A stretch of DNA of 64,000 bases. Source: Bryobacterales bacterium F-183 (GTDB lineage: Bacteria; Acidobacteriota; Terriglobia; Bryobacterales; Bryobacteraceae). The position numbers and the translations under genes are program-made. Within the stretch, counting starts at the first letter, position 1; each line of letters begins with the position of its first letter. The stretch spans positions 2,852,001 to 2,916,000 of the forward strand of contig AP025252.1 of assembly GCA_016865505.2 (NCBI GenBank). The letters are read 5' to 3'. This document shows positions 59,359-64,000 of the stretch, in pieces. The notes beneath the pieces were generated by a model, which searched no databases, was not told where the DNA came from, and was given only the letters and a program-made list of their open reading frames with translations.

Positions 59359-62300
59359 TTAGTTCCTCGTAATGACCTCGTGAAGATTCAACACCGCGCG
59401 CGCCACCGACACCGTCGCCGCCACATCCGCGGCATCCTTCGCCACCACCGCATGCGGAGCCTCGCCCACCGACAGCAACGCCTTCGCATCGCTGGGCGAC
59501 TTCCGGAACCGCGCCAATTCGGACTGGTACAGCCCCGTCAACAGTTCCTTCTCTTTCGCCGTTGCAGGACGCGCCACCGCGCGGGCAAATGCCGCATCGA
59601 TCCGCTTTCCGATATCGCCGCCCGCAGCCGCCAACCGCTCGCCAAACACACGCGCTGCTTCCACAAACGTCGGATCATTCAGCAACACCAGCGACTGTAT
59701 CGGCGTATTCGACGTAGACCGGTTCAGCGTACACTCCTCGCGCGACGGCCCGTCAAACGCCGTCATCTCGGGATGCAGGAACGTACGCTGCCAGAACGTG
59801 TACACGCCGCGCCGGTACAGGTCCTCGCCATGGCTTTCCGAATAATCGCGCTTCGGAAAGTTCAGCGCCGCCAGGTAACCCTCGGGCTGATACGGCTTCA
59901 CGCTCGGCCCGCCGAACTTGTTCGCTGCCAGCAACCCGCTCACCTGCAACACCACATCGCGGACCGCTTCGGACTCCACGCGATGCCGTGACTGCCGCGC
60001 CAGCAACCGGTTATCCGGATCCTTCTCCATCATCTCCGGTGTCGCCACCGACGACTGCTTATAAACATCGCTGAGCACAATCTGCCGCACCAGCCGCTTC
60101 ATGTCCCAGTCCTTCATAAAGTCGGCCGCCAGCCAATCCAGCAACTCGGGATGCGTCGGCAACTCCCCTTGCGACCCAAAGTCCTCTAGCGTACGCGTCA
60201 AGCCGTTGCCAAAGAACTGCCGCCACACACGATTCACAAACACCCGAGCCGTCAGCGGATTGTCGCGCGACACCAGCCAGTTCGCCAGGTCCAGACGCGT
60301 CGCCCGCTTCTGCCCCGCCGGCAACGGGATCTTGCCCAAAAACTCCGGCACTGCAGGGTCCACGATCTCGCCGGACTCATCCATAAAGTTGCCGCGGCCC
60401 AGCACCCGCGTCACCATCGGTTCGGCCGCCGCCACGGTGGTCACCACATGCGGGATCTGCGCCCGCAAGTTCGCCCGTTCGGACTCGAGCCGCGACAACC
60501 GCAACGCCAGCGGCGCCAGTTCCGGATGCGTCATATCCAGCACCGTCGTACCTTCGATCTTGGCCGGCAGCGCCGGAATCGTCATCAAGCCAGACCGTTC
60601 TGAAGCTGGCTGCGCATTTGGTGTCGGCGCCAGCGCCAGCCGGAACCGCCCCGTCACTGCCCGCCGGTACCGCGAATCATGCCGGATCGTCACCACCACT
60701 TGCGTACCCGTCGCCGTCACCAGCGGCTTCGCAAAGTCGATTGCTAAGAAATTCGCACGCTGCGTGCGGTACGTGGCCACGCCCCATCCCGTACCCGGCT
60801 TCCCGTCGATCACGTTCCACGGCGTCAAGCCCTGGTCCCAGTACGGAATGCTGCTGCGCGCCGCGGCAGGCGCTACCTTCTGCCCATTCACCGCGACCTC
60901 GATCTCCGTCACCACCAACCGATCGGACCCGCGTGCCAACCGCACTCCCGGCAACCGGTCGTCAGACGTAACTTCAAAGCCCAGCGAGTGCCACGTACCA
61001 GCGCCCGGCTTCAGCGTCACTGTATAGGTCTCGTTATCCGGGTTCGGACCCTCGGCAACGATCAGTCCATTGCCGGGCTTGGTGTCGCTCACCACGCTGC
61101 CGCCGGTCTCGTAAACGCTCAACACCGGCTCGGTCGAGTACGCCTTCAGAACCGCGCCATTCTTGGACGCGACAGCCACCGGCACCTGCACTACCCAGTC
61201 CTTCACCGCAGCCCGCAAGGACTTTTCCCAGTCCGATGCCGAAACGCTCTTCCGCTTCTCAGCCAGTGCCGCTTCCGCCGCCGCGATCTCGGCGACAAGC
61301 TTGTCCCACCGCGCCTTCTGTGCCGGACTCGGCAACGCCAACTGCTCGCCCCACGCCTGCGGACCCTGATCCGGCACCAGCCCGGTCTCTTTGACATCCG
61401 CAAAGAACGCCTTCATAGCGTAAAAATCCTTCTGTAGCAGCGGGTCGAACTTGTGATCGTGGCACTCCGCGCAACCGAGCGTCGCGCCCATCCAAATCCC
61501 CGCTACCGTACGCACGCGATCCGCGCCGTACTTCGCCAGATACTCCGCAGGCTGCAAGCCACCTTCCGCCGACGTACGCGCCATCCGATTGAACGCCGAA
61601 GCCACCCGCGTCTCATCCGTTGCATTGGGCAACAAGTCACCGGCCAATTGTTCCCGCGTGAATTGATCAAAGGGCTTGTTCGCCTTGATGGACTTCAATA
61701 CATAATCGCGATACGGCCAAGCCGGAAACGCGTTATCGCTGTGGAACCCGCACGTATCCGCATACCGTACGGCATCGAGCCAAGGTACAGCCTGCCGCTC
61801 GGCATAACGATCGGACGCGAGCAACCGGTCGACCACCTTCTCATAGTTGCGATCCTTCAAGAACGCATCCACGTCCTCGGGCGTCGGCGCCAGGCCCGTC
61901 AAATCCAGATACACGCGACGCAGCAACGTCCGCGCATCCGCCTCGGGCGAAGCCGTCAAACCCTTGGCCGCCAACGTGGAACGTACAAACGCATCAATCG
62001 GCGTACGCGCACCCGCCACCTTCGGAACCTCAGGCTCAGCCACACGTTGATACGCCCAGTGTCCTTCGTAATTCGCGCCTTCCGCGATCCACTGCCGGAT
62101 CTTCTGCTTCTGCTCCGCACTCAACGTCTTATGCGCGCTCACCGGAGGCATCAGCAACCCTGGCTTATCCGCAAAGATGCGCTGAATGATCAGACTCTTA
62201 TCGGGATCACCGGGGACAATCGGGATCGCCCCACGCCGGTTCGGCTTCGTCGCCTCCTCGCGCAAGTCCAGCCGCAGGTTCGCCATGCGCGAACTCCGGT

Positions 62301-62418
62301 CGGGACCATGACACCGGAAGCAGGTGTCCGCCATGATGGGCTTGATGTCGCGATTAAAACTGACTGCGGCAAAGCAGGAAAGAGAAGAGACGAGGGTAGC
62401 CAGCGCAAGACGATGCAT
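59359..62418 (-). CDS. PSCyt1/DUF1549/DUF1553 c-type cytochrome protein
   Basis: A 1019-residue exported protein with signal HRLALATLVSSLSCFAAVSF. The planctomycete cytochrome (PSCyt1) motif is CFRCHG near residue 34. DUF1549 follows (LLASDRYAERQAVPWLDAVR, and a second CAECH motif in GCAECHDHKFDPLLQKDFY). A beta-sandwich insert lies in the middle, around residues 420-620. DUF1553 is at the C-terminus (DNPLTARVFVNRVWRQFFG; RQSRHRVESEAVRD). It should be a periplasmic redox protein working with the DUF1501 protein. Confidence 0.93.
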   Translation of the reverse strand: MHRLALATLVSSLSCFAAVSFNRDIKPIMADTCFRCHGPDRSSRMANLRLDLREEATKPNRRGAIPIVPGDPDKSLIIQRIFADKPGLLMPPVSAHKTLSAEQKQKIRQWIAEGANYEGHWAYQRVAEPEVPKVAGARTPIDAFVRSTLAAKGLTASPEADARTLLRRVYLDLTGLAPTPEDVDAFLKDRNYEKVVDRLLASDRYAERQAVPWLDAVRYADTCGFHSDNAFPAWPYRDYVLKSIKANKPFDQFTREQLAGDLLPNATDETRVASAFNRMARTSAEGGLQPAEYLAKYGADRVRTVAGIWMGATLGCAECHDHKFDPLLQKDFYAMKAFFADVKETGLVPDQGPQAWGEQLALPSPAQKARWDKLVAEIAAAEAALAEKRKSVSASDWEKSLRAAVKDWVVQVPVAVASKNGAVLKAYSTEPVLSVYETGGSVVSDTKPGNGLIVAEGPNPDNETYTVTLKPGAGTWHSLGFEVTSDDRLPGVRLARGSDRLVVTEIEVAVNGQKVAPAAARSSIPYWDQGLTPWNVIDGKPGTGWGVATYRTQRANFLAIDFAKPLVTATGTQVVVTIRHDSRYRRAVTGRFRLALAPTPNAQPASERSGLMTIPALPAKIEGTTVLDMTHPELAPLALRLSRLESERANLRAQIPHVVTTVAAAEPMVTRVLGRGNFMDESGEIVDPAVPEFLGKIPLPAGQKRATRLDLANWLVSRDNPLTARVFVNRVWRQFFGNGLTRTLEDFGSQGELPTHPELLDWLAADFMKDWDMKRLVRQIVLSDVYKQSSVATPEMMEKDPDNRLLARQSRHRVESEAVRDVVLQVSGLLAANKFGGPSVKPYQPEGYLAALNFPKRDYSESHGEDLYRRGVYTFWQRTFLHPEMTAFDGPSREECTLNRSTSNTPIQSLVLLNDPTFVEAARVFGERLAAAGGDIGKRIDAAFARAVARPATAKEKELLTGLYQSELARFRKSPSDAKALLSVGEAPHAVVAKDAADVAATVSVARAVLNLHEVITRN

Positions 62419-62430
62419 GGTCCTAACCCG

Positions 62431-62436
62431 GTTTTA
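62431..62436 (-). promoter_or_regulatory. candidate -10 element for the DUF1553-DUF1501 operon
   Basis: On the minus strand TGTTAAAAC gives a TGn-extended -10 (TAAAAC), twelve bases before ATG 62418. It lies in the 32-bp gap after the prepilin peptidase stop. No -35 was identified. Confidence 0.3.
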
Positions 62437-62450
62437 ACACAGCGCCGGAA

Positions 62451-63284
62451 TCAGGCACCCATCGAACTATAAAAGTGCAGTACGGTTTCCCCAAACACGG
62501 CTACCGCCAGACAAGCCGCGCCTAGGAATGTGCCAAACGGCAGTTCGTACGTCGATGCATTCTTGCCGGTGGAGAAGATAAACAACAGCCCGATCAGACT
62601 GCCCATCACAGAACTAATGATCAAGGTCAGCAGAGCACCTTGCAATCCCAGAAAAGCCCCGATCATGGCGATCATCTTCACATCGCCGAATCCAAGCCCC
62701 TCCCGGTCGCGTACCTTCGAGTACAGGAACCCCACCAGCCACAAGGACCCCGCGCAGATCACGATCCCCAGCACGGCTTCCATCACCGAAAGCATCCGAG
62801 GATCAGCCGCCGGATTTCGTACAAAGAAGTGCGAAATCCCTGCAGGCATTGGTACAAACCAGGCCAGGACCAGCCCGATTACCGTACCGCCCTTGGTGAA
62901 CTCGTCGGGAAGAATGCGCTCTTCCAGATCCGAAAAGATCAGCGTGATGCAGATCGCCGACAGCAGGCAATACTTCAGCGCGATCAATTCGAGCCCGAAC
63001 GCGCCCACCGACACCCCAAACGCGATCCCGGTCAGCAACTCTACCAGCGGGTACCGCCAAGGAATCGCCGCCGAACAGTTCCTGCACTTGCCGCGCAGCA
63101 ACACAAAGCTCAACAACGGGATGTTGTCGTACCAACTGATGGTCTTTTCACATTGCGGACACAACGACCGCGGCGCCACGACAGACATATCGCGCGGCAG
63201 CCGAAAAATGCAGACGTTCAGAAAGCTGCCAATCAGCAGGCCAAACAGGAAGGCGAATACCGTGAATAGCTGTGTTTCTGTCAT
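62451..63284 (-). CDS. pilD: type IV prepilin peptidase (A24 family)
   Basis: A 277-residue polytopic protein. The N-terminal DUF2 domain has paired CxxC motifs (SLCPQCEKTISWYDNIPLLS and KCRNCSAAIPWRYP). The two catalytic aspartates are in FSDLEERILPDEFT and GFGDVKMIAMIGAFLG. It cleaves and methylates type IV pilin or type II secretion pseudopilin precursors at the inner membrane. It starts within the stop of the upstream glycosyltransferase gene (ATGA). No other pilus genes lie in the window. Confidence 0.95.
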   Translation of the reverse strand: MTETQLFTVFAFLFGLLIGSFLNVCIFRLPRDMSVVAPRSLCPQCEKTISWYDNIPLLSFVLLRGKCRNCSAAIPWRYPLVELLTGIAFGVSVGAFGLELIALKYCLLSAICITLIFSDLEERILPDEFTKGGTVIGLVLAWFVPMPAGISHFFVRNPAADPRMLSVMEAVLGIVICAGSLWLVGFLYSKVRDREGLGFGDVKMIAMIGAFLGLQGALLTLIISSVMGSLIGLLFIFSTGKNASTYELPFGTFLGAACLAVAVFGETVLHFYSSMGA

Positions 63285-64000
63285 TGCGTAATTGCTTCGT
63301 AAACCTTCACGGTTCCGTCCACCATGGTACCCACGGAAAACATTCGCTCCACTCGCTCTCGTCCGGCCAACCCCATTGCCGCCGCCCGCTTTGCATCGCC
63401 CCGCAAGGCCCGCAACGCCGCCCCGGCGTCCGTACCCTCAATCAGCATTCCAGTGACGCCATCTTCCACAGCTTCCGGCAACCCGCCGACCCGCGTCGCG
63501 ATCACAGGCACACCGTGCGCCATCGCCAGCAACGCCGCCGACCCCAAGCCTTCCGCATCTGACAGGTACACCAATCCGCGAGCCTCTAGTACTTCATCGG
63601 CAAGAAGTACTGGAAACTGCAATCCCAGCGTCGGGTCGGGCGACGGCACGTCCTTCACCACACATAGAAATTTCCCGGCCGGCCGCTCCTCATAAGGAAT
63701 GACGCGTTCAGGAACCGGAACGCCGTCGTACACCACTGCAATTTTTTCCCGCGGCACTCCCGCCTTCTCCAACTCCGCCGCGACAGCTTTCGAAATCGCG
63801 ATGTACCTCGCGGCTTGCCCGTACTTCCAGTTCGATAGCCACCCGCGCTTCACCGGAAAGATCACTCTCCGGCTCACCACCAGCCGACCCCGTCCGAATG
63901 GCGACGCCCAGCTATGCGACTTCGCATCGTGCGCATGCACCACATCGAACCCTGCCGCGCCTGCCGCCGCTACCGACAACGGCGAGATCTCGCCCGCCGT
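63281..64000 (-). CDS. GT4-type glycosyltransferase (5' partial)
   Basis: The frame is open to the end of the window, so the N-terminus is missing; at least 239 codons are seen. Motifs of a GT-B glycosyltransferase are FDVVHAHDAKSHSWA, YIAISKAVAAELEKAGVP, and a donor-binding region SDAEGLGSAALLAMAHGVPV, where the EX7E first Glu is present. It ends in a normal C-terminal helix. A TTG at 63979 is not a credible start because homology-like sequence continues upstream. It is co-transcribed with the prepilin peptidase. Confidence 0.87.
   Translation of the reverse strand, partial: TAGEISPLSVAAAGAAGFDVVHAHDAKSHSWASPFGRGRLVVSRRVIFPVKRGWLSNWKYGQAARYIAISKAVAAELEKAGVPREKIAVVYDGVPVPERVIPYEERPAGKFLCVVKDVPSPDPTLGLQFPVLLADEVLEARGLVYLSDAEGLGSAALLAMAHGVPVIATRVGGLPEAVEDGVTGMLIEGTDAGAALRALRGDAKRAAAMGLAGRERVERMFSVGTMVDGTVKVYEAITQ

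Noticed and set aside
1-64000. CRISPR arrays, tRNA/rRNA genes, insertion sequences, prophage
   Set aside because: No direct-repeat arrays, no transposase or integrase motifs and no gap large enough with tRNA-like sequence. The largest non-coding stretch is about 330 bp at 57647-57973.

Overview
The window looks like chromosome from an Acidobacteriota bacterium, most likely the Bryobacterales/Solibacter branch. This is inferred from gene content only: a PEGA-domain Ser/Thr kinase, DUF1501 and DUF1549/1553 proteins, FG-GAP/UnbV proteins, hopanoid glycosylation genes, Kdo synthesis genes and a MacB-type exporter. The DNA is GC-rich and tightly packed. I found no rRNA, tRNA, CRISPR array, insertion sequence or phage. 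The genes at both ends run off the window.

Layout. 1-9 kb: kinase C-terminus overlapping a sulfite-oxidase-like protein with its own heme c domain, then SYLF, PhoD, NUDIX, DinB and VOC proteins, an exported tandem RidA and a PKMT-like methyltransferase. 10-16 kb: two toxin-antitoxin pairs (DUF1778/GNAT and ParDE) around a divergent exported pair (amidohydrolase and SelA-like PLP enzyme), then a DUF3667 protein, a J-domain protein and a Tat-exported RidA. 16.3-32.8 kb: one co-directional array in which nearly every gene overlaps the next by 1-4 nt: aldehyde dehydrogenase, glycosyltransferase, PQQ-like propeller, ABC ATPase and permease, a 1226-residue propeller/TPR/FG-GAP fusion, a five-heme cytochrome with TPRs, a CRTAC1-like protein and a sugar isomerase-like protein. 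32.8-39.2 kb: a LexA-like protein without a recognisable helix-turn-helix, kdsB-pyrG-kdsA, VapBC, isocitrate dehydrogenase and an SH3-like protein. 39.2-42.5 kb: hopanoid cluster (HpnI, two SMR-like halves, HpnJ). 42.5-46.4 kb: a wHTH/hydrolase/dead-cyclase fusion, small proteins and hemB. 46.4-53.7 kb (minus strand): a TPR-thioredoxin protein, a SurA-like chaperone, TamB and a hydrolase. 53.7-57.6 kb: rpoN, long HPF, rapZ and bpt. 57.7-64 kb (minus strand): a small acidic ORF, DUF1501, DUF1553, a prepilin peptidase and a glycosyltransferase.

The most unusual items are: (1) the protein at 32772-33626, which keeps the Ala-Gly cleavage site and Ser/Lys dyad of LexA/UmuD but has a non-HTH N-terminal domain; (2) exported deacetylase-like, PLP lyase-like and RidA proteins that suggest enamine chemistry outside the cytoplasm; (3) the coupled cytochrome/FG-GAP/exporter operon; (4) a three-domain protein whose cyclase domain has lost its metal and catalytic residues; and (5) a strong, window-wide excess of the tetranucleotide GTAC.
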